Shown piece by piece: positions 19,183-26,850 of a DNA stretch of 45,414 nucleotides. Source of the stretch: Hyphomonas sp. (lineage in GTDB: Bacteria; Pseudomonadota; Alphaproteobacteria; Caulobacterales; Hyphomonadaceae); assembly GCA_013791775.1 (NCBI GenBank), contig VMTE01000050.1, positions 1 to 45,414 on the forward strand, written 5' to 3'. Each line of letters opens with the position of its first letter. The stretch's first letter is position 1. A model generated the notes under the pieces. It searched no databases. It saw nothing but the letters and a program-made list of their open reading frames with translations, and had not been told where the DNA came from. Made by a program: the position numbers and the translations under genes.

Positions 19183-19626
19183 TCAGGAAATGGGGCCGAC
19201 CATACAAGCCCGCCCCGGCTTGCCTTCGATCTTGGCGCGATTGGCCTCGCTTTCCGCTTCGGTGGCGCCGATGTTGTATTCCAAAGGATACACGACGTTC
19301 GAACGCGGCTCGGGCTGGCCGTTCAGCATTTTCGGCTGGAAGCGCACGCTAGCAACCGCGTCGTAGGCGCTCTGACAAAAAACCCAATGACTGCACCACG
19401 GCGCGATGTTCGTAGGGTAACCCTGCCGATTGACGTCAAGCCGGACATCACACCAACCTGGCATCTGGGCTCGAATGGCAAGCGCCGGGTATGACGGCCT
19501 CGGCGGCATGATCGGCTGGGCGTCGCGATCTTCGCTTTCGGCTTCAATCCCGTCCGTCTCCGCCACCGCATTAAGCGGCACAGAAACCGATAGCGCCAAC
19601 GACAAAGCGAGCAACAATATCCTCAA
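19183..19626 (-). CDS. small secreted TonB C-terminal-like protein
   Basis: About 147 residues. A signal peptide (MRILLLALSLALSVSVPLNAVAE) is followed by an acidic linker and a domain resembling the TonB C-terminal fold: RPSYPALAIRAQMPGWCDVRLDVNRQGYP, then AYDAVASVRFQPKMLNGQPEPRSNVVYPLEY. It has no cytoplasmic/membrane anchor or proline-rich spacer, so it is not a full energy transducer. Four Cys in the mature part could form two disulphides. I chose the TTG at 19626 because GGAGG is seven bases upstream; the TTG at 19632 is too close. No ATG is available. It is convergent with the rhodanese gene. Confidence 0.7.
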   Translation of the reverse strand: MRILLLALSLALSVSVPLNAVAETDGIEAESEDRDAQPIMPPRPSYPALAIRAQMPGWCDVRLDVNRQGYPTNIAPWCSHWVFCQSAYDAVASVRFQPKMLNGQPEPRSNVVYPLEYNIGATEAESEANRAKIEGKPGRACMVGPIS

Positions 19627-19726
19627 GACCAATCCTCCGAACCACCTTCAAGCGCAAGGTATTCTACCCTGAGCGCACAAACAATCCGGGGCGCAAAAGT
19701 TTCCGAGGCGGTCTCGGTCCGAAGGT

Positions 19727-21298
19727 TCAGGTTGCCGGTTTCTGGCCATCGCCGAAGGCGTCTGCGACTTGCTCTTCCGGATTGTCGTTGAGTGTGTCGA
19801 GATGCATCAGCTTGGCGAGGAACGGCGACAGCGCCGCCATGCCGACGCCGACCGCCACCGCGATCCAGCCGACATTCTTGTAAACCGCCAGCACGACATT
19901 TTCACCATCCGTACTCGGCGCAGCCGTCGCTTGCGCGATGATGGCAGCAACGGCGTTGCCAGCGCCCGATGCGAGGAACCATGTACCCATCATCAGTCCG
20001 GCCATCGACTTCACCGACAGGCGCGTCATCGCCGAAAGACCGACGGGCGAGAGGCAGAGTTCGCCGGTGGTGTGCAGCAGGTAGATCAGAAAGATGAAGA
20101 TGACCGGTGTGAGGCCGACGCTGTTGGCACCGAAGACCAGCACCAGGAAGCCGAGGCCGAGTTGCACCAGCGCCAGGGCAAACTTCATCGGCGCGGAGGG
20201 CTCAAGCCCCTTCTTGCCCAGCCAGACCCAGAGCCCGGCAAACACCGGTCCGAGCAGGACGATGTAGAAGGCGTTCACCGACTGGAACATCGAGGCGGGA
20301 ACTTCCCAGCCGAACAGGTGGCGATCAACGCTTTCGTCCGTGAAGATGTTCAGCGACGAACCCGCCTGCTCGAACAGGCCCCAGAACAGGATCTGCGTAC
20401 TGATCAGGACCAGGGCGATGAGGATCCGGTTGCGCGCATGCGGCTCAAGCGTGAACACAGAGCGATAGAGAATGTACCCGACGACGACGATGCCGGCCAC
20501 GATCAGCAACGTGTTGACCGTGTCCTGATCACGCACCAGCCACCAGACAATGACCGTCATCAGCAGCGCACCGATATAGATCGCGATCTCCCGGCTGATG
20601 CCCGCGAAAAGCGGTTCCTTGAGCAAGGCTGGATTGCGGGGCTCGCCTGCGCCGCGCAGGGCCGGTTTGCCCAGCACAAACACGATGAGACCGGCCAGCA
20701 TGCCGATGCCGGCCGCGCCGAACCCGTAGGCCCAGCCATAGGTCTCGCCCAGGTATCCGGCGACCAGCGCACCGAGGAAGGCGCCGAGGTTGATGCCGAC
20801 ATAGAAGATCGTGAACGCGGAATCGCGGCGCACGTCAGTTTTCGGGTAGAGCTCACCGACGATGGTGGAAATGTTCGCCTTCAGGAAGCCGACGCCCGTG
20901 ATGATCAGCGCGAGGCTGAAATAGAAGATGTTGAGAACGCCCGGGTCCGGCGTACCCCCGGCAGCGACCGCCTGACCTTCGAGCGCCATGCCGGCATGGC
21001 CGAGCACCAGCATGATGGCGCCGAAAAGCACGGCCTTGCGCTGACCAAGATAACGGTCTGCGAGCACACCGCCGATCACCGGCGTGATGTAAACGAGCGT
21101 CGTATAGGCGCCGTACAGCCCATAAGCCGCGTCGCGTTCGAACAGGAAATGCTTGGTCAGATAGAGCACCAGCAGGGCGCGCATCCCGTAATAGGAGAAC
21201 CGCTCCCACATCTCCGCGAAGAACAACACGAACAGCCCGGTCGGGTGCCCGAGAAAGGTGCCGCCGGAATCTGCGCTGGATGCTGCTGGTGTCGTCAT
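19727..21298 (-). CDS. proton-dependent oligopeptide transporter (POT/PTR2 family)
   Basis: A 523-residue major-facilitator transporter with about 14 hydrophobic segments importing di- and tripeptides with protons. Hallmarks are FFAEMWERFSYYGMRALLVLYL (the ExxER-like helix 1 motif), the PTR2 signature in VIGGVLADRYLGQRKAVLFG, FYVGINLGAFLGALVAGYL, and the late segment TTGELCLSPVGLSAMTRLSVKSM. The start is the ATG at 21298 directly before the family-like N-terminus, with a GAGG; the upstream open frame to 21445 is not similar to the family. Direct and palindromic repeats lie in its leader region. Confidence 0.92.
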   Translation of the reverse strand: MTTPAASSADSGGTFLGHPTGLFVLFFAEMWERFSYYGMRALLVLYLTKHFLFERDAAYGLYGAYTTLVYITPVIGGVLADRYLGQRKAVLFGAIMLVLGHAGMALEGQAVAAGGTPDPGVLNIFYFSLALIITGVGFLKANISTIVGELYPKTDVRRDSAFTIFYVGINLGAFLGALVAGYLGETYGWAYGFGAAGIGMLAGLIVFVLGKPALRGAGEPRNPALLKEPLFAGISREIAIYIGALLMTVIVWWLVRDQDTVNTLLIVAGIVVVGYILYRSVFTLEPHARNRILIALVLISTQILFWGLFEQAGSSLNIFTDESVDRHLFGWEVPASMFQSVNAFYIVLLGPVFAGLWVWLGKKGLEPSAPMKFALALVQLGLGFLVLVFGANSVGLTPVIFIFLIYLLHTTGELCLSPVGLSAMTRLSVKSMAGLMMGTWFLASGAGNAVAAIIAQATAAPSTDGENVVLAVYKNVGWIAVAVGVGMAALSPFLAKLMHLDTLNDNPEEQVADAFGDGQKPAT

Positions 21299-21396
21299 GC
21301 CCTCAAACCCCCGAAGTCGTGAAGCGGACCTTTGGTCCGGCGAATTGTCAGAGGTTTGACCACGCTCCGGGCGAGGGCTCAAGGCAAATTCTGCGG

Positions 21397-21473
21397 TTGC
21401 GCAGGGCGAAACTTGCGCAACTTCAACCGTCCACACGGCCCGCATGCCGACTTATGGACAGTTTATGGACTGA
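21397..21473. promoter_or_regulatory. repeat-rich putative control region of the peptide transporter
   Basis: Within the 184-base gap between the gshA stop and the transporter ATG are two TTGCGCA sites (21397-21403 and 21413-21420; the second is the palindrome TTGCGCAA). There is also a pair of TTATGGAC direct repeats 11 bases apart (21452-21459 and 21463-21470). Helically phased repeats at this distance upstream of a start suggest regulator binding, but no regulator is identified. Confidence 0.4.
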
Positions 21474-21482
21474 TTTTCCGGT

Positions 21483-22862
21483 CTAGTACGCCTCTTCGGC
21501 AAACACTTTCGTGAGGTCGCGGTTCCAGGGGCCATGATAGCGCTGCAGCAGCCGTTCGGCGGGGGTGAGGCCCGAAGCGGCGATCTCGTGGAGGCTGGAC
21601 AGGAAGCCCGTTTCGTCGTCGCCGGCCGGCGACAACCGGGCCCGGTCGCGCAGGCCTGCGCGTGAAATCTCCAGCACGTCCCTTGCGAGGTCCAGCATCG
21701 AGCGCCCGCCCGGGATCGGCGTCTTGAGGCCGAGCGTACGCACGCTCTGGCGCATGGCTTCGCGCTCCGGCGCCGTCCAGGTCTTCACAAGGTCCCACGC
21801 CGCATCCAGCGCCGATTGCGAGTACAGAATCCCGGTCCAGAAGGCCGAGAAGGCGCAGAGCCGGTCCCAGGGACCCGCATCCGAGCCGCGCATCTCGAGG
21901 AACTGCTTCAGGCGCACTTCCGGAAAAATGGTCGAGAGGTGATCGGCAAAATCGTCCATCGCGGGGCGTTCCCCCGGCAGGATCGCCAGCTTGCCGTCCA
22001 TGAAATCGCGGAAACTGAGACCGCTCGCGTCCAGGTATTGCCCGCCCCGGCGCACGAAATACATCGGCACATCAAGCGCGTAGTCCACATATTGTTCGAA
22101 GCCGAAGCCATCCTCGAACGCGAAAGGCAGCATGCCGGAGCGATCGGGGTCGGTGTCGGTCCAGATCTGCGAGCGGTAGGACAGGAAGCCGTTCGGGCGG
22201 CCATCAATGAAGGGCGAGTTGGCAAACAATGCCGTTCCCAGCGGCTGCAGCGCCAGCGACACGCGCAGCTTCTGGCGCATGTCGGCTTCCGCGGAAAAGT
22301 CGAGATTGGCCTGCACCGTGCAGGTGCGGAACATCATCTGGCGGCCGAGCCGCCCGACCTTGTCCATGTAGGCGGTCATGATCTTGTAGCGGCCCTTGGG
22401 CATCACCGGCGTCTCGGCGAGGCTCCAGATCGGGCTGGCGCCGAGCCCCAGGAAGCCGATGCCGAGCGGCTCGGCCAGCTCGCGCACTTCTGCAAGGTGC
22501 CGGCCGACTTCGGTACAGGTCTGGTGGATCGATTCCACAGGTGCGCCGGACAGCTCGAACTGCCCGCCGGGCTCCAGGCTGACACTGGCGCCGTCTTTCT
22601 TCAGGCCGATCAGGTGGCCGCCTTCGATGATGGGCTCCCACGCGAACCGGTCGCGCAGGCCTTCCAGCATGGCAAGGACCGACGCTTTGCCCTCATAGGG
22701 CAGCGGCCTCAGGCCGTCCCAGAGGAAGCCGAATTTCTCGTGCTCGGTGCCGATGCGCCAGTCTGTGGGCGGCTTCGATCCGGCTTCGAGGTATTCCACG
22801 AGCTCGGTCTTGCCACCGATCCGGGGCGCGGCTTCGTCGATGTCGCTGGTCGGCGTACTCAC
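21483..22862 (-). CDS. gshA: glutamate-cysteine ligase (plant/proteobacterial GCS2 type)
   Basis: A 459-residue enzyme joining glutamate to cysteine, the first step of glutathione synthesis. It has the GCS2 hallmarks WRIGTEHEKFGF, GGHLIGLKKDGASVSLEPGGQFELSGAPVESIHQTC, FLGLGASPIWSLAETPVMPKGRYKIM and QANLDFSAEADM, and a length normal for alphaproteobacteria and plants, in contrast to the gamma-proteobacterial enzyme (~518). It follows rsmE on the same strand, 86 bases apart, a frequent neighbourhood in this group. Confidence 0.94.
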   Translation of the reverse strand: MSTPTSDIDEAAPRIGGKTELVEYLEAGSKPPTDWRIGTEHEKFGFLWDGLRPLPYEGKASVLAMLEGLRDRFAWEPIIEGGHLIGLKKDGASVSLEPGGQFELSGAPVESIHQTCTEVGRHLAEVRELAEPLGIGFLGLGASPIWSLAETPVMPKGRYKIMTAYMDKVGRLGRQMMFRTCTVQANLDFSAEADMRQKLRVSLALQPLGTALFANSPFIDGRPNGFLSYRSQIWTDTDPDRSGMLPFAFEDGFGFEQYVDYALDVPMYFVRRGGQYLDASGLSFRDFMDGKLAILPGERPAMDDFADHLSTIFPEVRLKQFLEMRGSDAGPWDRLCAFSAFWTGILYSQSALDAAWDLVKTWTAPEREAMRQSVRTLGLKTPIPGGRSMLDLARDVLEISRAGLRDRARLSPAGDDETGFLSSLHEIAASGLTPAERLLQRYHGPWNRDLTKVFAEEAY

Positions 22863-22948
22863 CGTCGGGCCTCCCGGCTCTGTTTTGACTGACGGTGCAG
22901 ATAAGGGCGAAATGTGGCAACGCCAACGGGGGGATCAAAAATAGGTGC

Positions 22949-23683
22949 TCAGCCCCAGTCTCCGCAGACCGCCTGCCAAAGCGTCATGGCGGAGATCGCC
23001 GCCGTTTCAGCCCTGAGAATGCGCGGGCCCAGGCTGACTGGGAACGTGTCCGGCCTCGCCTTGAGTGCCGAGCGCTCGAATTCCGTGAACCCACCTTCCG
23101 GGCCCGTCAGGATGGCCGCATCCCGGCCCTTGAGGCGCGCGAGCGCGTCGAGAACCGGCTCACCGCCCCCTCCCTCGTCGCAAAAGACCAGCGCCGTGCC
23201 CGGGCGCAGCGCCGCGAGCGCGTGCGAAAGTGCCATCGGTTCCAGAACCTCCGGCAAATCCAACCGCTCGGTCTGTTCGGCGGCCTCCAGCGTGATCTTG
23301 CGCATCCGGTCGAGACGCACGGCGCGCGTCTGTGTCCGCTCGGTAAAGACCGGACGCAGCACTGCCGCGCCGAGTTCGGTTGCCTTTTCAGCGATCAGGT
23401 CAGTGCCGTCTTTCTTCACCGGAGCAAACAGGAGCGTCAGGGCCGGCGCCGTTGCAGCGCCCGGCGCGCGCAGTTGTGATTCGAGCCGCACCGACACGCG
23501 TCTGGCGCCGACCGCTTCAATCCTCGCCAGCCATTCCCCATCCCGGGCATTGAACAGCCTCGCCTCGCCGCCCAGGCCGAGACGCAAAACGCGCGCAAGA
23601 TAGTTCGAGGCTTCCTCGCCAAGATCGAGAAGCACGCCGCCCGCAAGGGGCGATTCCACGTAGAGACGGGGGGAAACCGGCAT
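22949..23683 (-). CDS. rsmE: 16S rRNA m3U1498 methyltransferase RsmE
   Basis: A 244-residue SPOUT-fold methyltransferase modifying U1498 of 16S rRNA. It has the N-terminal PUA-like domain (RLYVESPLAGG... HVLRLG-like NYLARVLRLGLG), LLFAPVKKDGTDLIAEKATELGAAVLRPVFTERTQTR, and the trefoil-knot SAM site ILTGPEGGFTEFE ... VSLGPRILRAETAAISAM. Start: ATG 23683 with GGGAGAAAA immediately upstream; the open frame to 23701 adds only six residues. It is divergent from ubiA. Confidence 0.94.
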   Translation of the reverse strand: MPVSPRLYVESPLAGGVLLDLGEEASNYLARVLRLGLGGEARLFNARDGEWLARIEAVGARRVSVRLESQLRAPGAATAPALTLLFAPVKKDGTDLIAEKATELGAAVLRPVFTERTQTRAVRLDRMRKITLEAAEQTERLDLPEVLEPMALSHALAALRPGTALVFCDEGGGGEPVLDALARLKGRDAAILTGPEGGFTEFERSALKARPDTFPVSLGPRILRAETAAISAMTLWQAVCGDWG

Positions 23684-23773
23684 TTTTCTCCCATACGCCA
23701 AGGCTCACTCGCGCGTAAGGTGTGGTTTTTGCATCACGCCTTGTGGTTTTGAAGCCACTACCAGTGCGGGAAC
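23684..23773. promoter_or_regulatory. divergent rsmE/ubiA region with a phased direct repeat
   Basis: The short gap contains the direct repeat TGTGGTTTT at 23721-23729 and 23742-23750, 21 bases apart (two helical turns). It should hold both promoters. I cannot assign -35/-10 boxes with confidence. Confidence 0.35.
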
Positions 23774-24946
23774 ATGGCAAATCAACTATATTCTGTCGTG
23801 ATGACTGTTCCGCCACGCCATGACGATTCGGGGAGTTTCTGCTTCCCGGCCGATTCTGCCCTGACAGGCTGGCTCGGCAGCCTTCCGGCCGCGTGGCGCC
23901 CTTATGCCATGCTGGCGCGCCTCGACCGGCCGGTGGGTATCTGGCTGCTCTATCTGCCCTGCCTGATCGGCCTCGCCTTCCAGCGCCTGTCGGGCGGCCT
24001 GTTCCTCGCCGATCTCGGCTGGGCCGTGCTGTTCTTCATCGGTGCGGCGACCATGCGCGGCGCCGGCTGCACCTGGAATGACATCACCGACCGGGATTTT
24101 GACGCCAAGGTCGCGCGCACAGCGCTGCGGCCGATCCCGTCCGGCGCGGTCAGCGTCAAGCAGGCCTACCTCTTCCTCCTGGCCCAGCTCGGCGTCAGCT
24201 TCGTGGTCTGGGTGCTGCTGCCCGGCGACGCCAAGCTCACGGCGCTGCTCTCCCTGCCGCTGGTCGCGGTCTATCCCTATGCCAAGCGCGTCACCTGGTG
24301 GCCGCAGGCCTGGCTGGGCCTCACCTTCAACTGGGGCGTCCTCGTCGGCGCGGCGACCGCCAGCCTGATCACCGGCCCGGTCTATGTGCTGTATTTCGGC
24401 CTCGCCCTCTGGACCGTCGCCTATGACACCATCTACGCCCTGCAGGACCGTGAAGACGACGCCCTGATCGGGGTGCGCTCCACCGCGCGCCTGTTCGGCA
24501 AGCGGGCCGTGCTGATCTCGTTCTGCTTCCACATCGGCGCGGCGACGCTGATCGCGCTGGCGGCGATGCTGAACGATGCCGGACGGATCGGCGCGCTGGC
24601 AGCGCTCGGGTTCCTGCTGCACGGGCTCTGGCAGACCATGACCCTGAAAACCGGCGGCGAGGCGGCCGCCCTGCGCGTGTTCAAATCCAACGTCTGGGCC
24701 GGCGGGATCGTGGCGCTCGGTTTCCTCATTGCCGCCCTCGTCCCGGAACCTGCCCCGAAAACGATCTTTGCCGGGCAGGAACTGGTTCCGCCGGTCAAGG
24801 CCGAAAGTATGGCCCTGCCCTTCGGCCTCGAGATCCGGCGTAAGCCGGAACCGAAGCCGGATGTCTGGCTCGCCCGCGACATCCGCCGCGCGATGGAAAT
24901 CCGCGGCCTCGACCCCGACGCGACGGAACCTCCGCCCGAAAGGTGA
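23774..24946 (+). CDS. ubiA: 4-hydroxybenzoate polyprenyltransferase with C-terminal extension
   Basis: A 390-residue membrane prenyltransferase of ubiquinone synthesis, attaching the polyprenyl tail to 4-hydroxybenzoate. It has YAMLARLDRPVGIWLLYLPC, the first Asp-rich motif AGCTWNDITDRDFDAKVARTALRPIPSG, the second motif YDTIYALQDREDDALIGVRSTA, and about eight helices. It is longer than the usual ~290-320 residues. After the last helix there are about 70 extra residues, Pro/Glu/Lys-rich and ending DVWLARDIRRAMEIRGLDP, which look cytoplasmic. The start could also be the Met at 23801; neither has a strong ribosome-binding site. Confidence 0.9.
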   Translation: MANQLYSVVMTVPPRHDDSGSFCFPADSALTGWLGSLPAAWRPYAMLARLDRPVGIWLLYLPCLIGLAFQRLSGGLFLADLGWAVLFFIGAATMRGAGCTWNDITDRDFDAKVARTALRPIPSGAVSVKQAYLFLLAQLGVSFVVWVLLPGDAKLTALLSLPLVAVYPYAKRVTWWPQAWLGLTFNWGVLVGAATASLITGPVYVLYFGLALWTVAYDTIYALQDREDDALIGVRSTARLFGKRAVLISFCFHIGAATLIALAAMLNDAGRIGALAALGFLLHGLWQTMTLKTGGEAAALRVFKSNVWAGGIVALGFLIAALVPEPAPKTIFAGQELVPPVKAESMALPFGLEIRRKPEPKPDVWLARDIRRAMEIRGLDPDATEPPPER

Positions 24947-24977
24947 CGCGCCCCGGCGGCTCGATTATAGTTGCGCC

Positions 24978-25643
24978 ATGACCGTCGTAATCGAAATGGT
25001 ATCCGATCTTGTCTGCCCCTGGTGCTGGCTGGGTCTTCGCCGCATTGAGGCCGCCCGTGCGCTTGCGCCGGAGGTCGATGTGCAACTCCTCTTCCGCCCC
25101 TACGAGCTGGACTCCACGATTCCGCCGGAGGGCGTGGACTACAAGGCCTACATGGCGAGCCGCGTGACCTCGCCGGAGGGCAAGGAACGGATGGCGATGA
25201 TGCGCCAGGCGCTGATCGACTATGGCGCGGCCGAAGGCATCCCCTACCGGTTCGACGCGATCACGCACCGCCCGAACAGCTTTGATGCGCACCGCCTCGT
25301 GCGCTGGGCCCAGGGCCAGGACAAGGGCGCCGCCGCCAAGGAAGCCTTGTTCAAGGCCTATTTCGAAGACGCGCGCGATATCGGAAACCACGACGTGCTG
25401 GTCGATGTGGCTCGTCAGATTGATCTGGATACGGACATAGTCTCGGACCTGCTCAGGTCAGGCGCAGACACCGGGAACGTGCGCGCCGAAGCGGAAACCT
25501 TCCGCCAGATGGGCATCTCCGGCGTGCCGACCTATATCGCCAACCGGCGCGTCGCTGTACAGGGCGCCGAGAGCGCCGAGAAGCTGGCGAGATTCATCCG
25601 CCATGCCGCGACGCTGCTGCCCGAAGAACGCCCCGCCGGATGA
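24978..25643 (+). CDS. DsbA-family oxidoreductase (FrnE-like, cytoplasmic)
   Basis: A 221-residue thioredoxin-fold protein of the FrnE/HCCA isomerase group. The active site CPWC is at residues 13-16 (SDLVCPWCWLGLRR), with FRPYELD, the helical insert containing HRPNSFDAHRLVRWA, and cis-Pro region ISGVPTYIANRRVAVQGAES. There is no signal peptide, so it acts in the cytoplasm as a dithiol oxidoreductase; its partner is unknown. Start: ATG 24978. The upstream open frame lies in ubiA. Its stop overlaps the crotonase ATG as ATGA, so the two are coupled. Confidence 0.88.
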   Translation: MTVVIEMVSDLVCPWCWLGLRRIEAARALAPEVDVQLLFRPYELDSTIPPEGVDYKAYMASRVTSPEGKERMAMMRQALIDYGAAEGIPYRFDAITHRPNSFDAHRLVRWAQGQDKGAAAKEALFKAYFEDARDIGNHDVLVDVARQIDLDTDIVSDLLRSGADTGNVRAEAETFRQMGISGVPTYIANRRVAVQGAESAEKLARFIRHAATLLPEERPAG

Positions 25644-26434
25644 CCTTGGATCTTGTCAGGATCGAGACGGAGGGCCGTGTGGCCACGGTAACCTTTGACA
25701 CCGGCGCCAGGGCCAACGCGCTCAGCCAGAAACTGATGCGTGAACTGACGGAGGCCGCGCGCCGGTTTGCGGGCGAGCCTGCGATTTCTGCCGTGATCCT
25801 CACGGGCCGCGCCGAAACATTCACGATGGGCGCGGACCTGCGCGATCCCGAAGGCGCGGACGTGCGCCGTCTCGGCCTTGCCGAACGGCGCGTCGGCCTT
25901 CGCACCGGGCCGGCTATGTGCGAAGCTTGGGAGGCGGTGGACGCGCTGACGATCTGCGCCGTCGAAGGCTGGTGCGTGGGCGGCGGCGCGGCGCTCGCTG
26001 TCTCGTGCGACCTGCGGGTCGCGTCCGAGACCGCCACGATCTACGTACCCGAAGTCGAACGCGGCATGAACATGAGCTGGGGCTCGATCCCGCGCTTCGT
26101 CGCCCTCGTCGGCCCGGCCCGCGCAAAGCGGATTGCCGGACTTTGCGAAAAGATCAGTGCACAGACGGCGCTGGACTGGGGCCTCGCCGATCATGTCACG
26201 CCGCCCGGCAGCACGCTGGCCAAGGCGCGCGAGATCGCCGAGGCAGCCGCGAAATTGCCGCCCACAGCCCTCAAGATGGTCAAGCACGACGTGAACGTCG
26301 CCGCCTTCGCGCTCGCCAAGGCCACCGCCCACCGCGACCTCGAAGCCTTCGCCCTCATGCAGCAGACGGAGGATTTCAAGGAAGGCGTGAAAGCCTTCTT
26401 CGAGAAGCGCGATCCGGATTTTACGGGGGATTGA
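25640..26434 (+). CDS. enoyl-CoA hydratase/isomerase (crotonase) family protein
   Basis: A 264-residue crotonase-fold enzyme acting on acyl-CoA thioesters. The oxyanion-hole segments are FTMGADLRD and EGWCVGGGAALAVSCDLRVAS. IYVPEVERGMNMSWGSIPRFVALVG corresponds to the region of the catalytic Glu/Gly. The C-terminal helices include LEAFALMQQTEDFKEGVKAFFEKRDPDF, which is typical. The exact reaction (hydration, isomerisation or other) cannot be told. It is coupled by ATGA overlap to the DsbA-like gene; that the two share a pathway is only an inference. Confidence 0.88.
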   Translation: MTLDLVRIETEGRVATVTFDTGARANALSQKLMRELTEAARRFAGEPAISAVILTGRAETFTMGADLRDPEGADVRRLGLAERRVGLRTGPAMCEAWEAVDALTICAVEGWCVGGGAALAVSCDLRVASETATIYVPEVERGMNMSWGSIPRFVALVGPARAKRIAGLCEKISAQTALDWGLADHVTPPGSTLAKAREIAEAAAKLPPTALKMVKHDVNVAAFALAKATAHRDLEAFALMQQTEDFKEGVKAFFEKRDPDFTGD

Positions 26435-26850
26435 GGTTTGTCAATTCAGGGAACGACTGGAAATTCGCCGACAGCGGTCATTGTCCGCTCCCGATCGAAT
26501 TACCTCTTACGGGCAGATCCGAGAAACCATGTGCGTGAAGCACTGCACTGTCCCCGCGCTTCAGGGTGGACGAAATAAACGAGGTGTTTCAGGTGAGGTT
26601 CATATTATCTCAGTACGCCCCTGCAGTTGTTCCGATGCGGTACTTGTCCGACGGGATGGTGATGATGTGGTGATCTGATTTTTGTCGGGTGCCAGATCAG
26701 CCTCAGCAGATTTGAGTGGGCGGGGCCGAGAAGCAAAGTCAGTCCCCCTATCGTTGGAGCGATACAAGATGTGCCTCGCAGGCGGCGCTGCCCAGTAGCC
26801 CGCTCGCTGCTGCGCGGCTTGCTTGCGGACAGGTTGGACATGCTGGCGGC
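26435..26850. other. gene-poor stretch, no convincing gene
   Basis: These 416 bases separate the crotonase stop from the stop of the secreted protein on the opposite strand. Short open frames exist on both strands but lack codon bias, ribosome-binding sites or recognisable similarity. A small inverted repeat (tatcg/cgata around 26751-26766) has no U tract. Base composition is lower in GC than the neighbours. It may be decayed sequence. Confidence 0.6.

Noticed and set aside
19769-21322. A 517-codon open frame opposite the peptide transporter
   Set aside because: Antisense to a clear POT transporter; composition is the mirror of a hydrophobic gene.
26481-26678. A 65-codon open frame in the gene-poor stretch
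   Set aside because: No ribosome-binding site, no codon bias and no recognisable similarity.
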